From Flavobacteriaceae bacterium (GTDB lineage Bacteria > Bacteroidota > Bacteroidia > Flavobacteriales > Flavobacteriaceae): a stretch of DNA of 64,000 nucleotides. The DNA lies in the NCBI GenBank assembly GCA_018402135.1, contig JAGYJF010000003.1, positions 682,001 to 746,000 on the forward strand. Direction: 5' to 3'. The position numbers and the translations under genes were made by a program. This document shows positions 17,950-26,181 of this stretch, piece by piece (positions within the stretch are counted from its first letter, which is position 1; the number at the start of each line of letters is the position of its first letter). The notes under the pieces were generated by a model that saw only the letters and a list, made by a program, of their open reading frames with translations, searched no databases and was not told where the DNA came from.

Positions 17950-18837
17950 TTACTTTCTCTTATAAGTTATAAAAGAATAAGGATAATCGTGTTGGTCATC
18001 AATTTCAAATTTCTGATTATTGACGATTTTCCATACATCGGTATCTATCTCAGGAAAATAAGTATCTGCATTTTCAAAGTGGTGATGAACCTTAGTAAGT
18101 TCAATGACATCTGCAAATTCCATAGCTTGCTGGTAAATTTCACCACCGCCAATAATATAAGGTCGGTCGTCATTTTTGGCAGCATCAAGGGCATCGTGTA
18201 AATTATTAACTACAATAACGCTTGATGGTACTTTGTAGTCGCGTTGCCTGCTAATTACAATATGCGTTCTGTTTGGTAGTGGTTTAGGGAAACTCTCAAA
18301 AGTTTTTCGTCCCATGATAATATGGTGGCCGTTGGTAAGTGATTTGAAGCGTTTTAAATCTTCACTCAAATGCCAAATAAGCTGATTGTCTTTACCAATA
18401 GCGTTATTTTCATCTGCCGCAGCAATAACAGTGACTGTTTGGCCTTTTTTAGTTTCAATTGAAGGTAATGGATGCTCAGCTTTAATTTGCTTAGAAAGTT
18501 CCTCTATCCGCGCTTTTTGTTTTGAAATTAAAATGGCAGTTTGTTCATCTTCCCAGTTTTTACCCATAAATCGGTTGGTTATAAAAACTGAAATTAAGTG
18601 GTAAAGTAATAAGAATAACCATAACGAAATAGCATAAACAAACCAGTTATAGCCATAAAAGGTAAGTTCTTTCCCGATTCCTAAAAGCTGATTTGCAACT
18701 ATCAGAAATATTGCGCCAATCACAAAAATAACAACGTGGGCGACTAGCCGTTTTTTCTGAGTAATACGTCTTTTAGCGTTTTCGTAAAGAGCGAGTTCTT
18801 CCTTACTAATGTGCGGTTCCTTTTTACTTCCAAACAT
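17950..18837 (-). CDS. folA: 2TM-domain/dihydrofolate reductase fusion (membrane-anchored DHFR)
   Basis: 295 residues combining two units that are usually separate. Residues ~15-100 form a 2TM domain with two hydrophobic helices (LVAHVVIFVIGAIFLIVA; YAISLWLFLLLYHLIS) and conserved FMGKNWEDEQ, then a short coiled coil. From about residue 132 (VTVIAAADENNAIG) to the end is a complete DHFR with WHLSEDLKRF, IIMGRKTFESFP, HIVISRQ and the YIIGGGEIYQQ motif. DHFR regenerates tetrahydrofolate using NADPH; thyA, which consumes methylene-tetrahydrofolate, is encoded 1.5 kb upstream on the same strand. The frame is continuous with no internal stop, so this is a real fusion in this assembly, placing DHFR at the inner membrane on the cytoplasmic side (inferred). 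Confidence 0.9.
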   Translation of the reverse strand: MFGSKKEPHISKEELALYENAKRRITQKKRLVAHVVIFVIGAIFLIVANQLLGIGKELTFYGYNWFVYAISLWLFLLLYHLISVFITNRFMGKNWEDEQTAILISKQKARIEELSKQIKAEHPLPSIETKKGQTVTVIAAADENNAIGKDNQLIWHLSEDLKRFKSLTNGHHIIMGRKTFESFPKPLPNRTHIVISRQRDYKVPSSVIVVNNLHDALDAAKNDDRPYIIGGGEIYQQAMEFADVIELTKVHHHFENADTYFPEIDTDVWKIVNNQKFEIDDQHDYPYSFITYKRK

Positions 18838-19068
18838 GACTTAAGTTATAGGTGTAAAATTACTTATTTTTCACGAAATCTTTGTATCTGAAACCGCCTT
18901 TTTAAAATAGATAACATCCGAAAACGATATAGTTGGAAATCAGCAGTTAAGCTTTTAAATTAACAGTTGTTAAACTGACATATTTTTGTGCAAAAATTTA
19001 TCAATTATAGCGTTTAAATAGTTTATTATTAAGAAATTGATAAATCTTATGCATATTAGCTAGGAAAG

Positions 19069-19100
19069 TTGCACTACTGAAAAATTCTTTTATAATTTTG
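19069..19100 (+). promoter_or_regulatory. Promoter of the glycogen-binding E-set gene
   Basis: TTG (19069-19071) and TAATTTTG (19093-19100), a perfect TAnnTTTG box, are separated by 21 bases; the ATG follows 23 bases later. Confidence 0.6.
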
Positions 19101-19123
19101 ACCCGTATTTAAACACCTTAACT

Positions 19124-19420
19124 ATGGCAATTAAAAAACAGTATTTAAAAAGCAAACCTGTATGTAAAGTTACTTTCGCATTAGAAGCAAAAGAAGCTCA
19201 AAATGTGGCAGTCGTAGGAAGCTTTAACGATTGGAATGCTGAGGTAACTCAGTTAGCTAAACAAAAAAACGGCACCTTTAAAGGTACAGTTGATTTAGAG
19301 AAAGACAATTCTTATGAATTTAGATATGTGGTTGACGGCAATTACGTTAACGACGACCAAGCAGATTCTTACCAGTGGAATGAATTTGCATCAGCAGAAA
19401 ATGGTGTGCTAAATTTATAA
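19124..19420 (+). CDS. Single-domain isoamylase early-set (CBM48-like) glycogen-binding protein
   Basis: 98 residues consisting of one early-set beta-sandwich: VTFALEAKEAQNVAVVGSFNDWN is the hallmark strand and the aromatic GSFNDWN loop, followed by YEFRYVVDGNYVNDDQAD. This domain is normally attached to glycogen branching or debranching enzymes or AMP-kinase beta subunits, where it contacts alpha-glucan. Here it is alone, without signal peptide or catalytic domain, and monocistronic between its own promoter and terminator. A cytoplasmic glycogen-binding or scaffold role is inferred. Confidence 0.85.
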   Translation: MAIKKQYLKSKPVCKVTFALEAKEAQNVAVVGSFNDWNAEVTQLAKQKNGTFKGTVDLEKDNSYEFRYVVDGNYVNDDQADSYQWNEFASAENGVLNL

Positions 19421-19439
19421 TTAGTTATTTTGTGTAATT

Positions 19440-19471
19440 AAAAGCGCTGCCGTTTAGTAGCGCTTTTTTTT
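19440..19471 (+). terminator. Intrinsic terminator of the E-set gene
   Basis: AAAAGCGCT pairs with AGCGCTTTT around a 10-base loop, followed by a T-run, 20 bases after the stop. Confidence 0.85.
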
Positions 19472-19480
19472 ATGTTATTT

Positions 19481-20311
19481 TTAAGGAAAATAAATCGTCA
19501 TCAAAAATGAAAATGGTGTTAAAGCCGATTTGCCATTTACGGTCCCTGCTCGTTTTAACTTTGGCATCCGTTTTACTACTTGTATAACATCAATAGCCAC
19601 AGCACGATGATTGGCCTTTACATTTATTTTTTCAGCCTTGCCTTTTTCGTTTACTTCAAATTCAACCAAAAATTGTGTCGATTTTTCGGTTGGAAATAAC
19701 TTATCAGCTAGATCATAATTAAAACTCAGTTTAATAAAATCCATTATTTTTTGAGAAGAACATTGTTTTTGATCTTCGTAGGAGAGCCCCTCGCTACATC
19801 CTTTATGAACTGGAAATGTTTTATCCAAAATATGTTTTTCCTTTTTATTGGAGCCTTCTATTTGTAAGTGCAAAGGAAGTGAATACTGAACGGTTACGGG
19901 TTTGCCGCGCTGCATACCTGGTTTGTCAAGCTTTGGCACTAAACGAATAACCCTTATGGCTTCTGCTTCTAAAACCGGGTGCGAGGCCCTTGACTCAATA
20001 TTGGTTATTTCGCCTTCTTTGTTAATTTTGAAAATAACAAATATTTTTTCTACGCCATCCGGCAAACCAAGTGAATTAGCAAGCTTATAGTTGAAGTTGC
20101 TTGTAACAATTGATGTAATGCCACTCGCCATACATTTTTTTAGTTCAAGGTTGCTCAGTTGTGGATCACAACCTTGATATATGGGCACATGTTCTATGAC
20201 CTCAAAAGGTACTTCTTGCGAATCTATAGTTTCTACTTTAATTGAGCTAGCTTCTTGAGCCAACATAATACCAGTGTAAAATAATAGCCCAAGCCAAAGT
20301 AAGTGTTTCAT
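19481..20311 (-). CDS. Secreted protein with two TonB C-terminal-like domains
   Basis: 276 residues with a signal peptide (ending in LAQ, about residue 19). Two similar units follow, each starting with a P-V/I-x-x-GC motif (HVPIYQGCDP; TFPVHKGCSE), a second Cys, a FNYxLA helix and a beta-rich TonB-C-like fold (VIFKINKEGEITNI; VEFEVNEKGKAEKI). Such units are common in flavobacterial TonB-related proteins, but this protein lacks the N-terminal transmembrane anchor and Pro-rich span of a working TonB. It is 14 bases downstream of thyA on the same strand. A role in envelope interaction is possible; the function is unknown. Confidence 0.7.
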   Translation of the reverse strand: MKHLLWLGLLFYTGIMLAQEASSIKVETIDSQEVPFEVIEHVPIYQGCDPQLSNLELKKCMASGITSIVTSNFNYKLANSLGLPDGVEKIFVIFKINKEGEITNIESRASHPVLEAEAIRVIRLVPKLDKPGMQRGKPVTVQYSLPLHLQIEGSNKKEKHILDKTFPVHKGCSEGLSYEDQKQCSSQKIMDFIKLSFNYDLADKLFPTEKSTQFLVEFEVNEKGKAEKINVKANHRAVAIDVIQVVKRMPKLKRAGTVNGKSALTPFSFLMTIYFP

Positions 20312-20325
20312 AAGTTTAGTTTGAT

Positions 20326-21150
20326 TTAAACAGCCACAATACCTTTTATGTGCGGATGTGGGTTATAATCAACCAAAGTAAAGTCTTCAAAGGTGAAGTC
20401 AAAGATATCTTTAACCTCAGGATTTAAAATCATTTTTGGCAATGGCCTAATATCACGGGACAACTGCAGTTCTAGTTGTTCAAAATGATTGCTGTAAATA
20501 TGGGCATCACCAAAGGTATGCACAAAATCTCCTGGCTGGTAACCGCAAACTTGTGCCATCATCATAGTGAACAAGGCATAGGAGGCAATATTAAAAGGAA
20601 CGCCTAAAAAAATGTCAGCACTGCGCTGATACAGCTGACAAGAAAGTTTGCCATTTGAAACATAAAATTGAAAAAAAGCGTGGCACGGTGGCAAGGCAGC
20701 TTTACCATTGGCTACGTTCTCGCTAAAACTTTTAGAAGTGTCCGGCAGCACCGAAGGATTCCAAGCCGAAACCAACATGCGTCTGCTGTCAGGATTGTGC
20801 TTTAAAGTATGAATAACATCCTTAATTTGATCGATCTCATCACTATTCCAGTTGCGCCATTGGTGTCCGTAAACTGGACCTAAATTACCATTTTCATCAG
20901 CCCATTCATTCCAAATACGAACGCCGTTTTCATTTAAATACTGAATATTGGTGTCGCCTTTCAAAAACCATAACAACTCATAAATGATAGATTTTAAATG
21001 AAGCTTTTTGGTGGTTACCATTGGGAAACCTTCACTTAAATCAAAACGCATTTGGTAACCAAACACACTTTTGGTTCCTGTACCGGTACGGTCCGATTTT
21101 TGGTCGCCGTGATCCAATACGTGTTTTACTAGGTCGTGGTATTGTTTCAT
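20326..21150 (-). CDS. thyA: Thymidylate synthase
   Basis: 274 residues, close to the usual 264. It methylates dUMP to dTMP using methylene-tetrahydrofolate, yielding dihydrofolate. Motifs: the [13 protein letters not shown]-terminal loop, catalytic Cys in [25 protein letters not shown], and HIYSNH. The pairing with the DHFR fusion downstream on the same strand fits a thymidylate cycle. The region just upstream of the ATG carries a perfect palindrome (separate entry). Confidence 0.97.
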   Translation of the reverse strand: MKQYHDLVKHVLDHGDQKSDRTGTGTKSVFGYQMRFDLSEGFPMVTTKKLHLKSIIYELLWFLKGDTNIQYLNENGVRIWNEWADENGNLGPVYGHQWRNWNSDEIDQIKDVIHTLKHNPDSRRMLVSAWNPSVLPDTSKSFSENVANGKAALPPCHAFFQFYVSNGKLSCQLYQRSADIFLGVPFNIASYALFTMMMAQVCGYQPGDFVHTFGDAHIYSNHFEQLELQLSRDIRPLPKMILNPEVKDIFDFTFEDFTLVDYNPHPHIKGIVAV

Positions 21151-21165
21151 ATCATTTCCAGCTAA

Positions 21166-21183
21166 TCCCGATAGCTATCGGGA
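21166..21183. repeat. Perfect 18-bp palindrome TCCCGATAGCTATCGGGA before thyA
   Basis: Self-complementary over all 18 bases, 16 bases upstream of the thyA start. A TATTTTTG box on the minus strand at 21224-21231 would place it inside the thyA leader, where it could fold as a hairpin. Its GC-rich make-up contrasts with its surroundings, which suggests a dispersed palindromic element; only one copy is in this window. Confidence 0.6.
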
Positions 21184-21355
21184 GGGAATCTCTTTTTAGG
21201 TTAAATAATATTTCAGTAGTACTCAAAAATATTAAAAACCGGATTATATTGAATGACGTATAGTCTCATTTCTATTAAAAGTTATCAACTATTAATTTTG
21301 AGATGGCATTTGGTTGTGGCGATTTCTTTTGGAAAATTACTTTTTAAATGGTTCT

Positions 21356-21390
21356 CACAGATGGCACAGATAGCACAGATTTGCACAGAG
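21356..21390. repeat. Short tandem repeat, four CACAGA units
   Basis: CACAGAT occurs at 21356, 21365 and 21374, and CACAGAG at 21384, with spacings of 9, 9 and 10 bases. It lies in the 327-base gap between thyA and the nucleoside transporter. The plus-strand ORF across it (21253-21453) looks like repeat-derived translation, not a gene. Confidence 0.6.
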
Positions 21391-21457
21391 AAAAAATTGG
21401 CAACAATTACTGATATTGTGACTAAAAAAAGGTTGGATAGAACTTTTCAATAACGAG

Positions 21458-21477
21458 ATTCCTGCGTTCGCAGGAAT
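21458..21477 (-). terminator. Inverted repeat at the end of the nucleoside transporter gene
   Basis: ATTCCTGCG and CGCAGGAAT pair perfectly around TT, directly after the stop codon at 21478. There is no strong T-run after it on the minus strand, so it may be a dispersed palindromic repeat acting as, or instead of, a terminator. Confidence 0.5.
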
Positions 21478-23232
21478 TTAGCCAATAATCATCCCCGCTA
21501 TAGTGGCCGATAATAACGAAGCAATGGTGCCACCTATAAGTGCCTTAATTCCAAATTCCGACAAGGTTTTGCGCTGGCCAGGAGCTAGAGACCCAATACC
21601 GCCTATTTGAATGCCTATCGATGCAAAATTGGCAAAACCACACAACATATAAGTGGCCATGATAATGGATTTTTCAAATTTCAAGTGCGTAAGGTTGGCT
21701 ATGTTTTTGAGCTCGGCTAGTTGAATATAGCCAACAAATTCGCTGGCAACCAATTTTATGCCCAGTAATTGACCCATAAGTGCCATGTCTTCTTTAGCAA
21801 CGCCAATCAGCCACATAAGGGGTGCAAACACATATCCTAAAACAAATTCTAAGGACAAGCCGTCGTATTGTGTGCTGGCGGCAATAACTTCGTTTAATGA
21901 GGTAAAGCGCCAATCGATATTTAGGGCAGCAATGGTAATACCATCAAAACTTGCCACAAAACCTAAAATACCATTAATCATGGCAATGAATGCTAGAAAA
22001 ACCAATAGCATAGCACCAACATTCGCGGCGAGCTTTAAACCTTCGGTGGTGCCATTGGCAATGGCATCTAAAATATTAGAGCCTATTTTATCTTGGGTAA
22101 TTGTAACTTCTGTATTGATCTTGGCTTGTTGTGGATATAAAATTTTAGAAATCACAATAGCACCTGGTGCTGCCATTACCGAGGCCGTAAGCAAGTGCTT
22201 GGCATAAAACAATTTTAAAGCTTCATCTTCGCCACCTAAAAATCCGATGTAGGCCGCCAAAACACCGCCGGCAACTGTGGCCATACCGCCAATCATTACC
22301 AGTAATATTTCGGATTTGGTCATTTTTTCTAAATAGGCTTTGATCATCAAAGGCGCTTCGGTTTGGCCCAAAAATATATTGCCTGCTACACTTAAACTCT
22401 CAGCACCTGAAATGCCTAAAAGTTTGGTGAGCGCAATGGCCAACCCGCTCACAATTTTCTGTATAATACCTAAATAAAATAACACCGAAGTTAGTGCCGA
22501 AAAGAAAATGATGGTTGGTAATACTTGAAACAGAAAAATAAACCCATAACTTTCTACATTCATTAAGTCTCCTAATAAAAAAGTACTTCCCGCAATGGTG
22601 TAATCTAAAATGGCTACAAATCCCTTGCCGACAAATTCAAAAACGCTTTGAATAAAAGCCACTTTTAAAACGCCAATGGCCAATAATAATTGGGCTAATA
22701 GTCCCAAAACCACGGTTTTCCATCTAATGGCTTTTCTGTTTTGACTTAACAAAAAGGAAATTAGCAATAAAACAAACATTCCTAAAGCGCCACGCATTAA
22801 ACTATTGGCGGAAAATCCTTCACTTTTTATAATGCTGTTTTCTTCTTGAAGTTTAGCAATTAAGGCTTTGTTTTGAAGGTATTGCTGATCGAAAAACTTG
22901 TAAGCAATATCTTGTTCTTTAAATACTAAAGTTGAATCTGTTAAGCTCGTGATGCGATATCGGCGAATGGTATCGGTGGGTCGGTTATAATAAAATACGA
23001 GTAAATTATTTTGAACAATATAATCACCTGAAGCTTGAAGGCTGTCTTTAGAATTTAAGGTATATAAAAAAGTACTGTTGTTTAGAACTAACGAATCTGA
23101 TTTGGTAACCGGTAAAAGCGTTTGGTTTTCACTTTCAATCGATTGTAACTTCCATGTTCGGTCTAATTCTTGTGCCTCGTTTATACTAGTAACAAAAAGG
23201 CATGCGAGTAAAAAGACGAACAATTTATTCAT
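21478..23232 (-). CDS. Concentrative nucleoside transporter (NupC/CNT family) with an N-terminal secreted-type domain
   Basis: 584 residues. From about residue 145 it is a CNT-family nucleoside:cation symporter with multiple membrane helices and the family signature GQTEAPLMIKAYL, followed by GGMATVAGGVLAAYIG. Ahead of it is a signal peptide (ending near NEAQ) and a ~110-residue beta-rich, lipocalin-like domain (WKLQSIESENQTLL...RYRITSLTDSTLVF), which should lie in the periplasm. CNT proteins outside Bacteroidota (about 400 residues) lack this part. It is 8 bases downstream of the bifunctional nuclease gene. Imported nucleosides could feed the deoxynucleoside kinase encoded at 35.6-36.2 kb. 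Confidence 0.9.
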   Translation of the reverse strand: MNKLFVFLLACLFVTSINEAQELDRTWKLQSIESENQTLLPVTKSDSLVLNNSTFLYTLNSKDSLQASGDYIVQNNLLVFYYNRPTDTIRRYRITSLTDSTLVFKEQDIAYKFFDQQYLQNKALIAKLQEENSIIKSEGFSANSLMRGALGMFVLLLISFLLSQNRKAIRWKTVVLGLLAQLLLAIGVLKVAFIQSVFEFVGKGFVAILDYTIAGSTFLLGDLMNVESYGFIFLFQVLPTIIFFSALTSVLFYLGIIQKIVSGLAIALTKLLGISGAESLSVAGNIFLGQTEAPLMIKAYLEKMTKSEILLVMIGGMATVAGGVLAAYIGFLGGEDEALKLFYAKHLLTASVMAAPGAIVISKILYPQQAKINTEVTITQDKIGSNILDAIANGTTEGLKLAANVGAMLLVFLAFIAMINGILGFVASFDGITIAALNIDWRFTSLNEVIAASTQYDGLSLEFVLGYVFAPLMWLIGVAKEDMALMGQLLGIKLVASEFVGYIQLAELKNIANLTHLKFEKSIIMATYMLCGFANFASIGIQIGGIGSLAPGQRKTLSEFGIKALIGGTIASLLSATIAGMIIG

Positions 23233-23240
23233 ATTAAAAC

Positions 23241-23849
23241 TTAACGTTTAGAAATTTCGTCTCTTATTTTGGCGGCTGTTTCGTAGTCTTCATTTTTCAC
23301 AGCTTCGTCTAGTAATTCGTTGAGTTCTTTAAGGCTTTTCTCCTTATAACTTTCGTAAAGTGCGGCGTCAACTTCTTCGGCAATTAAATCGTCCACCAAA
23401 ATACTATCTTGGCCTTCTTTATCTCCTTTAGGATTCACTTTTAAATAAATACCTGCTTTGTCGATTATGTTTTTATAAGTGAAAATTGGTGCTTGAAATC
23501 GCAGCGCTAAGGCAATGGCATCGCTGGTTCGTGCATCGATTATTTCTTCAATTTTATCGCGTTCACAAATCATGCTTGAATAAAAAACACCATCCACCAA
23601 TTTATGAATGATAACCTGCTTTACAACAATGTCAAATCTGTCAGCAAAATTTTTGAATAAATCATGAGTGAGTGGTCTTGGCGGTCTAATTTCTTTTTCT
23701 AAAGCAATAGCAATAGACTGTGCTTCGAAAGCACCAATCACAATGGGCAACTTTCTATCACCGTCAACTTCACTCAAAATTAGCGCATAGGCACCATTTT
23801 GTGTTTGACTGTATGAAATTCCTTTAATATTTAGCCGTACTAAACTCAT
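23241..23849 (-). CDS. Bifunctional nuclease family protein (DUF151) with a UvrB/UvrC motif
   Basis: I take the ATG at 23849 (MSLVRLNIKGISYSQTQNG) over the track start at 23864, because the family begins there; 202 residues. The first ~135 residues form the BFN/DUF151 domain (LPIVIGAFEAQSIAIALE; RTSDAIALALRFQAPIF). The C-terminal ~35 residues match a UVR motif (LNELLDEAVKNEDYETAAKI). DUF151 proteins have been described as DNase/RNase in plants; in bacteria the role is unclear. It sits between etfA and the nucleoside transporter on the same strand. Confidence 0.88.
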   Translation of the reverse strand: MSLVRLNIKGISYSQTQNGAYALILSEVDGDRKLPIVIGAFEAQSIAIALEKEIRPPRPLTHDLFKNFADRFDIVVKQVIIHKLVDGVFYSSMICERDKIEEIIDARTSDAIALALRFQAPIFTYKNIIDKAGIYLKVNPKGDKEGQDSILVDDLIAEEVDAALYESYKEKSLKELNELLDEAVKNEDYETAAKIRDEISKR

Positions 23850-23996
23850 AAATTTAAAACACAAATAACCGTTTAAATTTGCAATTAACCAAACGCATTC
23901 TTATCAAAACTTAAGCGGTCGCGATAACACAAGCAACCAAGTAATGCGGTGGAGTATTAACTTCTGAATCAGAATTGATTTTACAAGTTAATAAAA

Positions 23997-24959
23997 TTAA
24001 GCGTTTTGTGCTTTAAATTCCTTTAATTTTTCGGTAAGTTTTGGAACAATTTCAAAGGCATCGCCAACAATTCCATAATCGGCAGCCTTAAAAAATGGCG
24101 CTTCGGGATCGGTGTTGATAACCACTTTTACCTTAGAGGCATTAATACCTGCTAAATGCTGAATGGCTCCTGAAATACCAATAGCGATATACAAATTAGA
24201 GGCCACTGGTTTACCAGTTTGTCCAACGTGTTCACTATGTGGTCGCCAACCTAAATCGGAAACAGGTTTAGAACAGGCTGTCGCTGCTCCTAAAACTTCA
24301 GCTAAATCTTCAATCAATCCCCAATTTTCTGGGCCTTTTAAGCCGCGACCTCCAGAAACCACAACTTCAGCATCGGCGATACTTACTTGGTTAGAGGCTT
24401 TGTCAACTGAGGTTACTGTAATTCCAGAATCTTCAATGTTCGGGCTAAATGCTTCCACCTGGGCTGTTGTGGTATTTTCAACCAATCCATAGGAATTGTT
24501 AGAAACCCCAATAATTTTGTGCCCATTGTTTATTTCGGTTTGTGAAAAAGCTTTGTTGGTAAAAGCAGTGCGTTTTACTGTGAAAGGTGAAATATTACTA
24601 GGTTTTTCTACCACGTTAGAAACGTAACCTGCCTCTAACTTAACTGCCAAAACTGGGGCCAAATATCTGCTATCGGCACTTGAACTTAAAATAACAACTG
24701 TTGCATTTTCTTGCTTAACTGCTTGCTCTAGTATGCTTGCATGGGTATTTACATTAAAGTTTTTGATGGCATCGTTGGTTATATTCAAAACTTTACTGAC
24801 GCCGTAGTTTCCTAGTGATTCAACATTTTGTGCATTTATTGCAACAGCTGTTACGGTGGTATTCATTAAATCGGCCACTGCCTTCGCATAAGAGGCAACT
24901 TCGAATGAAATTTTCTTTAACTGACCTTTATCGGATTCTGTATATACTAAAACTGACAT
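23997..24959 (-). CDS. etfA: Electron transfer flavoprotein, alpha subunit
   Basis: The track start at 25001 adds 14 codons; the ATG at 24959 gives the family's normal N-terminus MSVLVYTESDKGQLKK and 320 residues. EtfAB carries electrons from acyl-CoA and other dehydrogenases to the quinone pool. The C-terminal FAD domain shows VVSGGRGLKGPENWGLIEDL, KPVSDLGWRPHSEHVGQTGK and GISGAIQHLAGI, the standard EtfA signature. etfB lies 114 bases upstream on the same strand. Confidence 0.95.
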   Translation of the reverse strand: MSVLVYTESDKGQLKKISFEVASYAKAVADLMNTTVTAVAINAQNVESLGNYGVSKVLNITNDAIKNFNVNTHASILEQAVKQENATVVILSSSADSRYLAPVLAVKLEAGYVSNVVEKPSNISPFTVKRTAFTNKAFSQTEINNGHKIIGVSNNSYGLVENTTTAQVEAFSPNIEDSGITVTSVDKASNQVSIADAEVVVSGGRGLKGPENWGLIEDLAEVLGAATACSKPVSDLGWRPHSEHVGQTGKPVASNLYIAIGISGAIQHLAGINASKVKVVINTDPEAPFFKAADYGIVGDAFEIVPKLTEKLKEFKAQNA

Positions 24960-25073
24960 ATCTTTATTTTTTGTTATGTTTCCGCAAACTTGTCTTTTCA
25001 AGAGGGTGAGGAAATGTTATTATTTAATACGTTACTTTAAAAATTCCAAATTCCAAAATTTGTTTATTGAATT

Positions 25074-25820
25074 TTAGATAACTTTTGCTTCGTTATGAAG
25101 CAGGCTTATAAGTTCATCAAGGTTATCGGCATCCACTAAGGTTACTGCGCCTTTGGGTGCAGGTTTTTCAAAACTTTTGGCTGCAGTTGCATCGCTCGTG
25201 TTGATTGGTTCTAAAACTTTTAATGGTTTTTGTCTCGCCATCATGATACCTCTCATGTTTGGAATGCGCAAATCGCTCTCTTCAACCAAACCTTTTTGTC
25301 CGCCAATTACAAGTGGTAAACTAGTAGCAATGGTTTCTTTTCCACCATCAATTTCACGAACCGCAGTGGCATTGCTGCCATCAACTTCTAGACTTACACA
25401 ATTAGTTACAAAACTAGCACCTGTTAATGCTGCAAGCATTCCTGGCACCATACCACCGTTGTAGTCTATAGATTCTCTACCCGCGATTACCAAGTCGTAT
25501 TGTCCGTCTTTTACCACAGTGGCTAATTGCTGGGCAACGGCATAACCATCGGTTGCCGCTGTGTTAACTCTTATGGCCGAATCGGCTCCAATGGCAAGTG
25601 CCTTTCTTAAAGTGGGTTCCGTTTCTGGGCCACCAACATTTACGACATCGACACTAGCGCCTTGCTTTTCTTTAAACCACATGGCACGTGTCAAGCCAAA
25701 TTCATCATTTGGGTTGATCACAAATTGCACGCCATTGGTGTCGAATTTGGTATCGCCATCTGTAAAATTAATCTTCGAAGTGGTGTCGGGTACGTGACTT
25801 ATACAAACTAATATTTTCAT
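25074..25820 (-). CDS. etfB: Electron transfer flavoprotein, beta subunit
   Basis: 248 residues, the family length. It binds AMP and pairs with EtfA. Visible: ISHVPDTTSKINF at the start, VINPNDEFGLTRA, and the signature AGRESIDYNGGMVPGMLA; a conserved RIPNMRGIMMARQKPLKV near the C-terminus. First gene of the etfB-etfA unit. A palindromic operator candidate and a possible promoter lie in the 361-base divergent region shared with pdhB. Confidence 0.96.
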   Translation of the reverse strand: MKILVCISHVPDTTSKINFTDGDTKFDTNGVQFVINPNDEFGLTRAMWFKEKQGASVDVVNVGGPETEPTLRKALAIGADSAIRVNTAATDGYAVAQQLATVVKDGQYDLVIAGRESIDYNGGMVPGMLAALTGASFVTNCVSLEVDGSNATAVREIDGGKETIATSLPLVIGGQKGLVEESDLRIPNMRGIMMARQKPLKVLEPINTSDATAAKSFEKPAPKGAVTLVDADNLDELISLLHNEAKVI

Positions 25821-25941
25821 AGATTCGTTATTATTTTAAAAGGTTTACAACTTAATACTATATCGTTTGAGTAATATAAGACATTAAGTTATTAATTTTT
25901 ATCTTCTTGAGCCTAAACTTACTCAAAATGCTACGAGAATA

Positions 25942-25949
25942 CGAAGGTA
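25942..25949 (-). promoter_or_regulatory. Possible promoter -7 box of etfBA
   Basis: TACCTTCG on the minus strand resembles TAnnTTTG with C at the penultimate T. It would start transcription about 115 bases before etfB. No TTG lies at -33. Confidence 0.35.
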
Positions 25950-25971
25950 AATATTTTATTTTGGATTTTGC

Positions 25972-25983
25972 TATGCATGCATA
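25972..25983. promoter_or_regulatory. Candidate operator TATGCATGCATA upstream of etfBA
   Basis: A perfect 12-bp palindrome, 22 bases upstream of the possible etfBA -7 box, so it would cover about -37 to -48. Short ATGCAT-type palindromes suit MarR- or TetR-type repressors, but no such regulator is encoded in the window. Apart from this, the 361-base etfB-pdhB gap holds only promoter-like AT-rich DNA. Confidence 0.45.
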
Positions 25984-26123
25984 ATAAAATTTTCTAAAAT
26001 TTTCACGCCGGATTAACGTGTCTAAATATTTTGTGGTTTTTGTTTAATTAAGATAAAAAGTCAATCTTGTCAAAATGTTTTACATGGTATCAAAAATAAT
26101 ATCAACTAATTCATTCAAAACTC

Positions 26124-26156
26124 TTGTTAATTTAAAACCAATAATTATTACTTTTG
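26124..26156 (+). promoter_or_regulatory. Promoter of pdhB
   Basis: TACTTTTG (26149-26156) is a perfect TAnnTTTG box, with TTG 22 bases before it (26124-26126). The ATG follows 25 bases downstream. Confidence 0.6.
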
Positions 26157-26181
26157 TTCTTCCAAAAAAATAAGAACCTAA

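Noticed and set aside
21356-21390. CRISPR array
   Set aside because: The repeat unit is 7 bases at a 9-10 base period, far too short for repeats and spacers, and no cas genes are in the window.
21253-21453. 66-residue plus-strand ORF in the thyA-transporter gap
   Set aside because: It spans the CACAGA tandem repeat, lacks family features and has no clear promoter; more likely chance translation of repeat DNA.
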